Source: Triplophysa rosa (Eukaryota > Chordata > Actinopteri > Cypriniformes > Nemacheilidae). From it: a stretch of DNA of 64,000 bases. Location: assembly GCF_024868665.1 (NCBI RefSeq), contig NC_079904.1:18189272-18253271 (forward strand), read 5' to 3'. Positions 31,791-43,760 of this stretch are shown one piece after another. The notes under the pieces are model-generated. The model searched no databases. It was given only the letters and a program-made list of their open reading frames with translations, and was not told the origin of the DNA. Position 1 is the first letter of the stretch. Each line of letters begins with the position of its first letter. A program made the position numbers and the translations under genes.

Positions 31791-33173
31791 GAAATTGAGA
31801 GAATATGTCGCCTCTAAATGCAGCAAGTTTTAAACGACTTCATCGATCAACACAAAGTTACAGAGAACTTTAATAAACTTGATCGCTTAGCAACCTTCAA
31901 AACAAGTCTTGTCTCTTGATGTACACGACGTGGAGGAGCGATTTTTTTATTAACAGACTGATTTGACCCTACCTGAGCATGCTTATTTTTTCTAAACAAA
32001 AACATGTAAAACAAAATAATTGCCTTTTGTATTGCAGTTAAAGTAGCCTAGTAAAAACAGGCTACTGACACATTTTTTATTAAAACTGCGCATCGTTCTG
32101 TTATCATTTTTATTGAGGTTCTGTAAATTTGCACCAACAAGCCCATGTAATTTGCTTTTGTTTTCATATGTTCATATTTTCTTATATTTAACTTCAGCTG
32201 ATGGGCTATACCTTGGTTCTTGCGTCTCATTCTTCAGTGTTCTGCATTTACCAATAAATAGACTACATAAAAAGTACTTATTTTGTTTTAAATTTATATC
32301 TTTATCATTTAAAAAACCCACAATGTATGCTAACCCCATTTAGGAGCTTTTTTAGGCCTATTTGCCACTAAATATAGAAGGAATGCGGTTATAATATAGC
32401 AAACCGCGCTATTGAACTATAAAAAATCCAATATCACTGCAAGGAAAATTCCTTCACCGTGACAGCGCTACGTTCCCGACTACATTACAGTACATTACAC
32501 GTCACATGTCTTTAGGATGTCTGTGAACGCACGCACAGGTTCCAGAAAATCACTGGCAGTGTGAACCAAAATCAACCGATCCCGTCATCCCGGGACAAAT
32601 CTTGCGCATATTTTCCGCGATCTCTGTATGAAAAGGGCTTTACTGAAATGCCATGTAATATCCAGTGCCTTTTGTGCATTTGTATGGAGAACCCATTAAT
32701 TTGTACAATTATCTGCAATTCATTTTTATTTGGCAATTTCATATTTTGCTTCATACTTTTTTCATCGAAGAGAAAAGTTGTGTTGCCTCCCTTGCGTTCT
32801 TATTGCCCCCGTTGTTATTTGCCAATAAATAAATGAAATAAACAGTATTTTAAAGATGTCCTATGTGTCATTTAAAAGGCAGCAATATATACATAATTAT
32901 AACCCAACAATATTGATTTATTTAGCACCAGGAAAAATGGAGACGTATATCGTATAACACGCAGAGCACTGCCACAACCCTTTTTATTAACTACAGTAAA
33001 TTGATTATCTGCAGTTGTATACCAATATTTACTATGGTAAGGTTCGAAAACACAAATTTTACTAGGCCTACATCGTTTACTTTTGGGGTTGCTGTGTGAA
33101 TTTGAGAATATATTGTGTGCACAAGATCATAGTCAAAGGATCGGCATCCTTTGTTGTGGCAAGAGTTAAGACA
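31791..33173. other. Rest of foldback spacer
   Basis: No transposase or other gene recognised in this AT-rich part of the spacer. Confidence 0.4.
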
Positions 33174-33249
33174 GTACAGAACTGTTTAACCACAGCAGCA
33201 GAGATGATTCAGGAATGGGATAAACAGAGATGACTGATTAAATTACGTT

Positions 33250-33531
33250 TTATTTTGAATTATGAATGACATAGAAATTCACAGTGCTGATGATTTCCCC
33301 CACGTTAATTCTGCCATCGTTATACTGGTAGTAGCCTACACCGACAGCTGCAGTGCGCATTGCAATGCAAACGCTGCGCACCTTGAAACGCCACGCTGAG
33401 TGTGCGGCGCGAACTAGCTGCTTACCCATGCAGTATTGGGGAAACAGATTATATTTTATCGAATGCCAAAATCGGAATTTATCACTTTGGTACATAAAAG
33501 ACAATAAAACGGCTGGCTTGCAGCAGACCAA
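33250..33531 (-). CDS. Short frame in foldback arm (right)
   Basis: Inverted copy of the frame at 30537-30818 with identical translation. Coding status doubtful. Confidence 0.25.
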   Translation of the reverse strand: MVCCKPAVLLSFMYQSDKFRFWHSIKYNLFPQYCMGKQLVRAAHSAWRFKVRSVCIAMRTAAVGVGYYQYNDGRINVGEIISTVNFYVIHNSK

Positions 33532-34379
33532 ATCAGTCCCCAGTCACCGGGATTGTCCACCCCAGTCCGTGCACGCTGTTATCAAGTCATAAACATTTCA
33601 GTCGTTTGTTACTAACATACGGACAATGCAACACAAACAATCATTACTGAGTAGTATAAAGAAGAGGCCATTCACAGTTCTTAGTATATCACGCATTTTA
33701 GACCGCCACTAGCCGCCATGTTAGCTCCCTGAATCTTAGTGCAGAACAAAACGTGATTGGCTGAAGTTAGAACGTGCCCTATTGGACAACGAAAGCGGAA
33801 GTTACCCGATTGGCTTGCGTAGATAGTGGGCGGAGTCCACCTATTTGTGGATTGTGTGCGCGTTTTGACGTTATAAATGTTTCAAAATCCATAAATGCAC
33901 AGAGAGCCATCCACAAATGCGTGCACTGATCCACAAATGCGTGCACTGATCCACAAATGCGTGCAGCGATTCACAAATGCACAGAAAGCTATCGACGAAT
34001 GTGCAGAAAGCGATCCACAAATGTGAAGAAAGTGATCTACAAATAAATGCCATTGAAATAAATTTGTAAATATTTTTTATTTGCAAATCTCATTGTATTT
34101 ATTTGTGAATTCCATTTCTTTTTGTGGAACGTCTAACATATATTTATGGTTCGCTTTTTGTGCATATGTGGATTTAAAAAATGTTTGTGAAACTCTCTAT
34201 ATTTATTTGCGGATCATAGTTTATTTATTCAGAATATTGCAACAATTCTGATCCCATATCGAACCGAACCAAAACAAGAAGTGATAACAATATACGACCC
34301 GGTAATATAAAAGGAGTGTTTATTAAATCTGTGCTTGCGCACGTAACGGAGGAATTCCTGGCGCCGTTTTGACTGCTTA

Positions 34380-34664
34380 AGGGTACGATCAGACAGAACG
34401 CGCTTTTCATGTTCGAAAACGTGAGGCGCGCCGTGCTGCTCTTTGGTGACTCTTTGAAAAGAGCAGCGCGCAGCGTTTCTTTTTTTGTATGTTGCGCTTT
34501 TTTCCATTGTCCAATCGGATGAGTGGAGAGGCGGGGCTTCCCTTGTCGCAATGCTCGGAACGCCTGGAGACATGGAGGAGAAACTTGTTGTGGCTGTTTC
34601 GGGTTACCTAGCAACATCGCGCCTCGCGTTTTCGCGGGAATACAGATGGCCTGGGGACGTCTGA
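34380..34664 (+). mobile_element. Harbinger-like 5' fragment
   Basis: GC-rich block with inverted GCTGCTCTTT / AAAGAGCAGC, followed at 34572 by a 30-codon frame MEEKLVVAVSGYLATSRLAF, whose start resembles the MADF/Myb-like partner protein of fish Harbinger elements. It ends in a stop after WPGDV, well short of a domain. Confidence 0.4.
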
Positions 34665-36164
34665 GGTCACCACGGTAAGAATTATGGCCAAGTTTAGGAC
34701 CAAAATTTGGTCTAGAAAGTAATCGTCATTTTTGTGCTTTACATGTACTAATCTGTTATGTAAAATGTATCTCACTCTCTTGATGTAAAGGAATATGTCC
34801 TCTCAAACCTCCTCGATTTGAAGAAGCCATGCGGAGTCAAGTCTTCTTTGGAGGTCATTTGCATTTTGCAGGCATGTATCTACATATGATTTCCTTCAGT
34901 TTTTAGATATGAAGCAACACTATGAGCCGCAGGTTAAACTCACTTACAGGGTCACAGTTATATGTGCACTCCGTGAACACATGCCAGCCTGCTACTTCTA
35001 ACATACTGTATCTTAATCCAAGAAAATACAATAACTACTGTATGCTATAAATGCCAAATGTGTAAATGTATGTTTACAGCTAGCTGCCTGAGAAAATTGT
35101 GCAAAATCGACTTTTACAAGAAAGGCAGAATTTTTTATTTAGATGTCAAATTGCTGTTATTTACTTGTAGTCCTTAATAGAAAAATAAGTTTTAATGGTT
35201 GAAAGAATGTGCCAGATCAAATTTGCAAGTTTAAGTTCTTTCCATTTGTTATTTGAAAATGCATGTTTAAACTTGCATCTTTGCTTCGCCTGGTACAGCA
35301 GCCAACCATTGTAAGAGACCTGCATACAGCATGGGACTGGGTGCAGTCACAGAGACCTGTTCCGTGGGGAGGTGACAGAGCCTTGCCTTTTTGGGGATGA
35401 AGAGGGAGGAACAACAAAATGCCCTCAGGAAGGTCCTGGAAGATCCATTCTCAGAGGACAAGGCTGACTTTATGTTTGTGTTTCACTTGCAAGAAGACAT
35501 GGAAACTTTTTTATCTTACTGTCTTGATGAACATGGCCAAAAAGTCAACGGCTTGTTCAACATTTAGCTATTTTAATATATAAATGATGTAATAGATGAT
35601 TAAGGGAGTAAATGAGTGGAAAATTGAAGTAATTTAATAAACTGAATGAATGAATAAATACATTTATTTTGTGTTTCTGTGTTAAAAGTATGCTCAAATA
35701 TCAGAACAATTGAATAGAACATATTTTTATAAAATGATACACTGACAAATAAATCTGTATTTCCCAAATAGTATCTAAACTTATAAAATTTAAATTATTT
35801 ATTTTAATACGTTTAATTTGTGCCACATATTAACCTGCCATATTTTACTAAAAATATAGAAAGAGAATCACTCATTAAAAACTACTTCCGGTACGGGTGG
35901 TGTAGTGGCACCGCGAGAGGACGGAGTTACACTACACAGGATTAATAAATTAAATGATGCCACACTGAATCAATACAGTAAACTATACAGTACATAATAC
36001 ATTTAAGCTTATCTTTATTCATTATTTATCATGTAAGGCGTTGTATTTTAATGTCTGTCGTTGTTAAGGATTACAGTGTCATCCAGGCAACAGTCACTTC
36101 CGTTTCGCGTTAGGATGGTATGTCAGTGTGCATACTCTTTGACTCCGCAGTCAAGTATAACTAT
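34665..36164. other. Mostly non-coding; one small frame
   Basis: A 56-codon frame at 35397-35567 on the plus strand reads MKREEQQNALRKVLEDPFSE with an acidic, Phe-rich remainder ending GLFNI. It is hydrophilic with codon-like composition but matches nothing I recognise. It could be a terminal exon of a decayed transposon gene. The rest is AT-rich. Confidence 0.35.
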
Positions 36165-36186
36165 ACTATTAGCAGTGTTGGGTAAG

Positions 36187-37391
36187 TGTAGCGAGGAAGG
36201 CGGGACGAGAGCCGTGGGGCAGGAAGGCGGGGCCGGTGGCGTGAGTGATAATGAGTGTCAGCTGTACGCGCACCGGTCCCGCATGCCTCACGGGGAGCTA
36301 GGGAGCATAAGAGGACGAGCGACGGGACTGCCGACGAGAGAGGACCGGGCCCGGAAGTTAAGTTTGTTTATGTTCGTGTGGCCGGCAGTCGACCGTGAGG
36401 TGGCTGCCGGCCTTTTATTTGCTGAATTATTGTTTGTTTATTTTGTATTAAAGTTTGTTAAATGTTCGCCGGTTCCCGCCTCCTTCCTTCCCTTCTATTG
36501 AACCTTGTTACATTGGTGCCGAAACCCGGGAGGAAGGAGGGACATGCTGCCGAGGAGCCCTCGCCGCCGAGCGGCCTCGCGGTGCTGAGGAGTTCGGGCA
36601 GCGCGGACGAGGGCGTCCGCCAGCGGCTGCCCGAGATCGTGGTGCTGGATCGAAGAGGATTCGGTGGGGACGGAGAGCCCGCGGCCGTGCTCCTGGGACG
36701 AGGTGGGATGGCGGCCATGGAGGGAGCTCGGGAGTGCCGGCTGCCCTCAGCCAGAAGCCATCGCCGGCCGCCAGGAGGCGGAGGAGGATCGGGCCGTCCA
36801 CCGAACGTCCAGCACCACAGCATAGCACCGCGAGGAAGAGCCTCTCGGCTGGCTGAGGACCGTGCGACGGCGTGTCGGGGAACCGGACTATTTTTTTTTT
36901 CCTCTCTCCCCTCTCTCGTCCCTGTCGCTCGGGGTGCTCCCGGCTCCGTTCTCTCGTCTCGTCGGTGCGTACCCCCAGGCGCTGGGGCTCTCAAGGGGGG
37001 GCCCCCCGGGGGGAGTAAGCACAGGCGCGGTGGTACCCCCCGGCCTGTGAGGGGCGATGGGGGTATGTAGCGAGGAAGGCGGGACGAGAGCCGTGGGGCA
37101 GGAAGGCGGGGCCGGTGGCGTGAGTGATAATGAGTGTCAGCTGTACGCGCACCGGTCCCGCATGCCTCACGGGGAGCTAGGGAGCATAAGAGGACGAGCG
37201 ACGGGACTGCCGACGATAGAGGACCGGGCCCGGAAGTTAAGTTTGTTTATGTTCGTGTGGCCGGCAGTCGACCGTGAGGTGGCTGCCGGCCTTTTATTTG
37301 CTGAATTATTGTTTGTTTATTTTGTATTAAAGTTTGTTAAATGTTCGCCGGTTCCCGCCTCCTTCCTTCCCTTCTATTGAACCTTGTTACA
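36187..37391 (+). mobile_element. TRIM: 1.2-kb LTR element without coding capacity
   Basis: Two 326-bp direct LTRs (36187-36512, 37066-37391; TG...CA ends) differ at one base seen (GACGAGAG versus GACGATAG). They flank a 553-bp GC-rich interior. A primer-binding-like site TTGGTGCCGAAACCCGGG follows the left LTR and a G-rich tract (GGGGCGATGGGGGTA) precedes the right LTR. Flanking GTAAG 5-bp duplications (36182-36186, 37392-37396) confirm integration. The interior has no gag or pol motif, fitting a terminal-repeat retrotransposon in miniature that needs proteins from elsewhere. Confidence 0.92.
36513..36530 (+). promoter_or_regulatory. Primer-binding-like site of the TRIM
   Basis: TTGGTGCCGAAACCCGGG directly after the left LTR. 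Its TGG start is complementary to a tRNA CCA end. I cannot name the tRNA with confidence. Confidence 0.7.
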
Positions 37392-37873
37392 GTAAGTTAC
37401 TCTGAAAAAGGAATTAATTACTAGTTACTAATTACATATTCAATAGTGTAATTAGATTACTGTACAAATTACTCTCTCTAAAAAGTATTTAATTACTTAT
37501 TACTAATTACTTTCTATATCCTACATCAAGCTTGATTAGAATTGATTCAAGGATAGACGTGAAACGGCTTATTTAATTCATTCAAATAAATAATAAATAA
37601 CAACATAAATTATTCTTATTAACCAACCAAAGTATTCAAATGTGAGAAGGATACATTACAGCACACATTTTAAAGTTAGACTTATAATTTTGATGTCATT
37701 TCCACTATTGAATATATTACACAGTATTTAGTTTAATTACACATCAGTAGTAACTGTAATTAAATTACAGTAAAAACAAGAATAATCCCTTACTTTACAT
37801 TTTCAAGGGAAAAGTAATTAAATTACAGTAACTAATTACTTAGTAACTAGTTACACCCAACACTGACTATTAG

Positions 37874-39618
37874 GCATATAATAAGTAGGCGAATTGGGAC
37901 GACAGACTCGAAACACCAAGGATTTAGTGAGAGCCGGACATTGTAACTGTGTCGCAACAACGAGCGGCCATCTTGGCGACAACATCTCGTTTTGACATCT
38001 CGCGTGGTTCTGTGTGATTTGGACAACTTCAAGTTACGCCCCTCGCTTGAAGTTTTGCCCCCTTCTTGTTATGCCCCTCTCTTGCAGTCCGCAGACAGAT
38101 ACTATTGAAAAATACCCTCATATGCGCAGGCATACACTGAGCATGTAACCCATGCAGCACTGTGCACGCAGCATTGTTTTGGATGTCCGGTAAGTTACGT
38201 TTTAAAATATAAATCATAGAAGCTGTCCTATCCAGTTGGGACTTTACACATAAGCTGTTAGGTTCGATATCTTTAGGTTCGCTGTTAAAATGCCAGTCTG
38301 AACGCTAAGCGAACCAGGACTATTTTTTTTTTGTTTTTTGGTCTAGACCAAAATAACCAAAAGAAACAAACTTGACCAGCACAAACCAGCAAACCAGCAT
38401 CAAAACATACCAAACCAGCATATGCTGGTTATTTCAACAGGGGCACCCTTAATTACCGACAATAAATTGGACATGCCGTACTTGGTCTCACTATCATTGT
38501 AAATCAACCTTGTATAAATGTACGAACGCTGTGGTAAATTGAATGAAAGGTCCAAAATATCCAGTGGTTGAAGATAAAAATGGTATAGTTTAGATACAAA
38601 CAAGATTGTGAGGTATATAAAAAGAATGCATATGCATGTTGGCACACGTGTCAGCACCCCCACAGTGTTACCTATTCCTGGTTTGATAAAGTTTTTTTCT
38701 AAATCTACTCTGGCTTCAATGAGTGAAAAAACCTGCTTTCCTGGCAATTCAGGGAATCTCTACAAATTGAGTTAAACTTGAAGCAGGCCTATGTTTTGTA
38801 GAGACCTTTCTGGCGTATGAAAAGTGCACAATTTGTGGAAGGCAGCATAATAATAATCAACAAATTCATGTGTGTACGCATGTTTTGTGAATTAGCTGGA
38901 AAATGTACCTAATGCAAATAATGTTCACATAACTGAATGTGACGTAAAGTCTTTCTGTCTGTGGACCTTTCTCTGTCTCTGAAAAGATCATTTGAAATGT
39001 CATTGTCAGAGATTTTAAAAGTGCTTAATAAGTACTTTATGTACCAAAGAAAATGTCTTAAGTGACGCAACAACAGTTGAATGGAGCTGCATGGACTAGC
39101 TGCTACTTGTGAATATGCCGCATCATTGGAGAAACATAAAAAAGGAAGACGGTAGCAAGTCCTCTATCTCCTACAGATCCTCCTTGGAAAAATAAATTCT
39201 GCATCAAACTGGAAAACAAATATTTTCAGTGCCGTCACCTGCCGTGCATAAGCCACCTTTTGAAAGTGTCAGCAAAAATGCTGCATTTAGAAAGTTGTGG
39301 AAAATAGCTGCCATCTTCTCCATGGGAATGTGAGAGAAGAAGAGTGCTTATGGAAGAAGGGTAACGCACCGTAAGGAAGGGGACAGTGAGTACAGCGATG
39401 TCAATACAACCACCAGACCAGCCAGTTGTAGACTGACAAAAGTTGTACTGACAAAGATATACTGTCGGTTCTACCTTAACTATCCATCTTAACTATCATA
39501 TCCATTGCCTTGTTCTCAGAACCTATTTGCGTCTTTGGCGGAATGCAAGTAAAAAAAAAGCTAACTCTGTTGTATCAGTTATTAGAGTTAGACCCACGAA
39601 AAAAGTCATACCTGACCA
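37874..39618. other. Stretch without recognisable gene
   Basis: Contains an ACCAGCA-rich patch around 38372-38430 (including the palindrome CCAGCATATGCTGG), a motif common in fish repeats. A minus-strand frame of 115 codons (38747-38400) with one hydrophobic stretch (ICILFIYLTILFV) ends within that repeat and is probably chance. Confidence 0.4.
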
Positions 39619-39801
39619 TTAAAGGGGCCATTTCATTTAACTTTTTCCATGTTTAAGTGCTATAAGCGGGTCTCTGGTGCATCTACCAACTCTGAAAATG
39701 TGAAAAATGACAACCCATTACCTTTGTATATGTGAGCATATCTCTGCAAGCCTGTGAGAAAACGAGCCGATCAGATTTCGCCCCCCCTCTTACTTAGGTT
39801 T
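39619..39801. mobile_element. Left part of a TTAA-flanked DNA element
   Basis: Starts TTAAAGGGGCCATTTCATTT, a familiar TTAA-type terminus in fish. Sequence resumes beyond the retrovirus at 48072, where a THAP-like fragment follows. The far end was not found. Confidence 0.5.
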
Positions 39802-40193
39802 TGTTGAAGATTTTATTGACCAAAATATAAAGGAATCATGTACACTTTACATTACTATTATAAATCTATCTCTACATTGTTAGTCTACTTTGGTCTTTGT
39901 TAGCTCATCTCTAGTCGTAAATACCAGAGTCTTTGTTAGTAACCCCCCTCACCAGCTAGGAATGCTGAGATCAGACATCTGTTAAAGGTATCAGGGTAAC
40001 CCCCAATAACTTAGGTGTGTGTGTGTGTGTAAGGACACTATAAAGGACTTTTATAACCAGGGTTGGGCAGTTGCATTGCAATCCAACTCGGCTTTGTTTT
40101 CAACTTTGTGAGAATAAAGTCTAACTACTTTTGGTTTCAAAACCTTGACTCAAGAGTCGTTTCTTCAGAATCAAAAGAGGAAAAACCACAACA
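39802..40193 (+). repeat. 5' LTR of the endogenous retrovirus
   Basis: Begins TGTTGAAGATTTTATTG and ends AACCACAACA, 392 bp, with a (GT)n patch near 40014-40030 and an AATAAA signal near 40112. It differs from the 3' LTR by a few small indels, including a block at 39876-39895 and another after CTATAAAGG. Confidence 0.9.
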
Positions 40194-40215
40194 TTTTGAG
40201 GTCAGAAGTGGGATC
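40194..40215 (+). promoter_or_regulatory. Primer-binding-like site of the retrovirus
   Basis: Directly after the LTR: TTTTGAGGTCAGAAGTGGGA. The GTCAGAAGTGGGA part resembles tRNA-Leu-type sites, while the first bases do not give a clean TGG, so the match is imperfect. Confidence 0.45.
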
Positions 40216-40582
40216 CTCAGAAAGAGCAGTAAGGTGGACCATGGCGGGCGGCATCTGGACGAGCAACACAACAATTTGGCCAAGGTGAGCAGTTTTTGCT
40301 TATAATAGTTAGGTTGTGTTGTTTGCCAGAGACTGCTCGTGGTGAGACACTTTAAGTTCTTCTAAATTCATCGAACTAAATTTAATAGAAAAAATCTAAA
40401 ATGAAAGATTCAAAGGGGTTTTGATTCCAAAGGAGTAAAAATGCATGCATTGATCTGTGTTTTCTGTTGAGTTGGTCTTGAGGAGAACAGTGAATTCAGA
40501 TTTTAATACTTATGTAAGTGTAGAATTTATATTAGATTATAATAGTATTAAAATAAAAGCGTAATACGTCCTATAGGCCAAT

Positions 40583-41885
40583 GATTGTTCAAGGGTTGCC
40601 TTTTATTTATTCAAAGGTGAATTTATAAAGAAGAGTGCAAACTTGTAGTGTGATTGTTCAAGGGTTGCCTTTTATTTATTCAAAGGTGAATTATAAAGAC
40701 AGAGTGCAAACTTGTAGTGTGATTGTTCAAGGGTTGCCTTTATTTATTCAAATGAATTATAAAGACAGAGTGCAAACTGATAGTGTGATTGTTCAAGGGT
40801 TGCCTTTTATTTATTCAAATTGAATTTATAAAGAAAGAGTGCAAACTGATAGTGTGATTGTTCAAGGGTTGCCTTTTATTTATTCAAAGGTGAATTTATA
40901 AAGAAAGAGTGCAAACTTGGTAGTGTGATTGTTCAAGGGTTGCCTTTTATTTATTCAAAGGTGAATTTATAAAGAAAGAGTGCAAACTTGATAGTGTGAT
41001 TGTTCAAGGGTTGCCTTTTATTTATTCAAATTTGAATTTATAAAGAAAGAGTGCAAACTCGATAGTGTGATTGTTCAAGGTGCTTTATTTATTCAAAGTG
41101 AATTATAAGACAAGTGCAATTATATGGATTGTTCAAGGGTTGCCTTTTATTTATTCAAAGGTGAATTTATAAAGAAAGAGTGCAAACTTGGTAGTGTGAT
41201 TGTTCAAGGGTTGCCTTTTATTTATTCAAAGGTGAATTTATAAAGAAAGAGTGCAAACTTGATAGTGTGATTGTTCAAGTGTTGCCTTTTATTTATTCAA
41301 ATTTGAATTTATAAGAAGAGTGCAAACTGTAGTGTGATTGTTCAAGGGTTGCCTTTTATTTATTCAAAGGTGAATTTATAAAGAAAGAGTGCAAACTTGA
41401 TAGTGTGATTGTTCAAGGGTTGCCTTTTATTTATTCAAATTGAATTTATAAAGAAAGAGTGCAAACTGTAGTGTGATTGTTCAAGTGTTGCCTTTATTAT
41501 TCAAGTGAATAAAAAGTGAACTTGATAGTGTGATTGTTCAAGGGTTGCCTTTTATTTATTCAAAGGTGAATTTATAAAGAAAGAGTGCAAACTTGGTAGT
41601 GTGATTGTTCAAGGGTTGCCTTTTATTTATTCAAAGTGAATTTATAAAGAAAGAGTGCAAACTTGATAGTGTGATTTTCAAGGGTTGCTTTTATTTATTC
41701 AAATGAATTTATAAAGAAAGAGTGCAAACTCGTAGCGTGATTGTTCAAGGGTTGCCTTTTATTTATTCAAAGGTGAATTTATAAAGAAAGAGTGCAAACT
41801 TGATAGTGTGATTGTTCAAGGGTTGCCTTTTATTTATTCAAATTTGAATTTATAAAGAAAGAGTGCAAACTTGATAGTGTGTGTT
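40583..41885. repeat. ~70-bp tandem repeat, about 19 copies, in the viral leader
   Basis: Unit of 69-71 bp (TGATTGTTCAAGGGTTGCC ... GAGTGCAAACTTG). Most copies differ by few bases, but some, for example around 41068-41130 and 41474-41525, lack many single bases scattered through the unit. It lies between the primer-binding site and gag. Its role, if any, is unknown. Confidence 0.93.
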
Positions 41886-43037
41886 TAAATTGTGTTTGAT
41901 GAGATCTGTGTGAGTATGACTGAAGTGTGACTGTGGCCATAAGCTTTGGAATATAATTGAAAGTAGACGTGAGAAGAATAAATAAATCCTGTAAATAAAG
42001 GAATACATATATACATATAATCCCTGTATAAAGGGACAAAGATAAAGTATAAACACATAAATCCTATGAATAAAGCGACACAGGATGAAAGCATAAATCT
42101 CTATAAATAAAGAGATAAAGTATAAATATAAGCCCTAAAAATTAAGGAACACAGATATATGTGTAAGGGACAGGTATGAATGCTGAGTATTAAATGAAGA
42201 AACCTGTTAAAAATATTATGTTTATAGGTAATTGAATCTGAAAAGTGAGTTACTATGGTGGAGAACAAATCTACTATTAAAATTGTATAATTAAACTAAA
42301 TGATTGGTAAAAGGATGATTTTTGAACCAAATGAGAAAGCTTAACCAAAAAAGGAAAAGTGTCAAGTGGTTAATATTGTTAGTTGACAATTTTGGATATA
42401 AAAGAGCTCGAAAGTAAATCTCCTTTCAAGAACAATTGGAGAATCTGTGGGGAATTAACTATTTGGTTGATTATAAGAGCTGGGAAAATAAGAGAATAAA
42501 CTATAAAGTGATTGTGATGAAAAGGAGATAGAGAAAATAATAATAAAAGCAGTAACTATGTAAAAAGCTAAGGTTTGTTGTAATAAAAAGTAATGGCAGC
42601 CATAAATCTCCAAAAGGCAGAGAGAGAGACAAATGGAGGGTGTGTGTGCAGAACCCCCTCCTTATGTGACCTCTAAGGTCAAATTTCCCTAACTCACAGG
42701 AGTTGTAAAAGTTTCTGGAGTTAAGAGATGAAAGACAGATGGGGCCATGTAAGACCAAAGAGCAGACAGTAAGGATAGCATAGGAAATAAAAGTAAAAGC
42801 AAACGTTATTAGTGGCAGAGTTAAATAGGAAAATTAAGGAGATAGAAAAGTTTGTGGATAAGACATGAATAATTAAGAAAAAGCAGACCACTAGCAGGCA
42901 GAGAGACAGAGGGAGGAAGGGAAAAAGAGCCATCATTTGATGAAGGAAGGAAGGTGTCACAGGAAATATATCATTTTAAACCACTGACTGAGAAACCTTT
43001 ATTTTGAAATAAAGATACAGTTACCAAGAGACCCTAT

Positions 43038-43320
43038 GTGTTCTGGGCCACATCAGACCTTGAGAGGCTAATGGTCACTCACCTCCCTGACATGCACAAA
43101 GGGGCTGGGAATTGGATTAAGGTGGTATTAGCAAAACAAGGGCAAACTTTAACATCGGAACTTGACAGAGATGTGGACTCTCATTACATGAATGGGATTA
43201 TTTTGATGCACGTGAGGCAAGCACTGCATGCTGAATTTCAAGCCATAGAGGACCCTAAGGACACACACAAAAAAAAGGGGGAACAGCTTTGAGAAAGAGA
43301 AAACCCAAAGATACACGCCC
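43038..43320 (+). pseudogene. Retroviral gag-like remnant
   Basis: An 84-codon frame with HLPDMHKGAGNWIK and RDVDSHYMNG segments resembles a capsid-type gag region by position and character. It is cut by a stop after KKKGEQL, and no downstream zinc knuckle is visible. Start and limits are uncertain. Confidence 0.4.
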
Positions 43321-43629
43321 AGAGACATTAAAACAGAGACTTAAACTCCATGGCACATCTGAGTGGAGTTTTTTTTTTTTGGCACCAAGTGATTCATGGC
43401 TCAAAAAGAAAATGGACTGAACAATGAGATATTGGCCAGCCTGAATGGAAAAGACTGCCCCCACTAGTCCATGAAACTGCCGCCTGTGGGTGAAAGGGAG
43501 CAGGTGATAGTAGACTTTTGAGGTCCAGGTCAAAGAGCAATAAACCATTACAGAGAGAAAAAACAAAACAAAAAAAGAAAAACAAGGATATGTGGAAAGC
43601 CCAGTGTAAATATATAAAAAAATAAACGA

Positions 43630-43760
43630 GATGTGACCAACCTTTCCTTATATCAAATCAGACTCCTATTAATCTGTTAGAAAGAGATGCATTGTGTAAA
43701 TTGGGTCTTCAAATTTGGTGTTCTACAGAAGGAGTATATATATATAGACATAGACAAAGG
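43630..43760 (+). pseudogene. Retroviral protease-to-RT junction remnant
   Basis: A short frame contains INLLERDALCKLGLQIW, which resembles the GRD-type block at the end of a retroviral protease just before RT. Gly of the usual motif is Glu here. Downstream RT is broken by many stops, and the active-site motif was not found. Confidence 0.5.

Larger units (their letters stand above)
29804..34258. mobile_element. 4.46-kb foldback element with ~1.09-kb inverted arms
   Basis: Left arm 29804-30893, right arm 33174-34258, ends TATGGGATCAG and CTGATCCCATA, flanked by TCGAA on both sides (29799-29803, 34259-34263). Outer parts of both arms hold a subterminal cluster of ATTTGTGGATC-like repeats (about eight copies). 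The 2.3-kb spacer contains a LINE fragment. Long arms with subterminal repeats recall Mutator-like or foldback elements, but the superfamily is undetermined. Confidence 0.8.
36173..37865. mobile_element. hAT-type MITE interrupted by a TRIM
   Basis: Ends CAGTGTTGGGTAAG and ACACCCAACACTG with identical 8-bp ACTATTAG duplications (36165-36172, 37866-37873). It is the same family as 23137-23623. Removing the TRIM leaves a MITE of about 480 bp. Confidence 0.9.

Noticed and set aside
36061..37380. Long Arg/Gly/Pro-rich frames over the TRIM
   Set aside because: Open because of GC-rich composition. They run across LTR borders in several frames on both strands and show no gag or pol motifs.
38400..38747. 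115-codon minus-strand frame with a hydrophobic stretch as a membrane protein
   Set aside because: Its end lies in a common ACCAGCA repeat, and there are no splice sites, homologues known to me or start context.
40583..41885. CRISPR-like array
   Set aside because: Repeats are contiguous near-identical 70-bp units without variable spacers, inside a retroviral leader.
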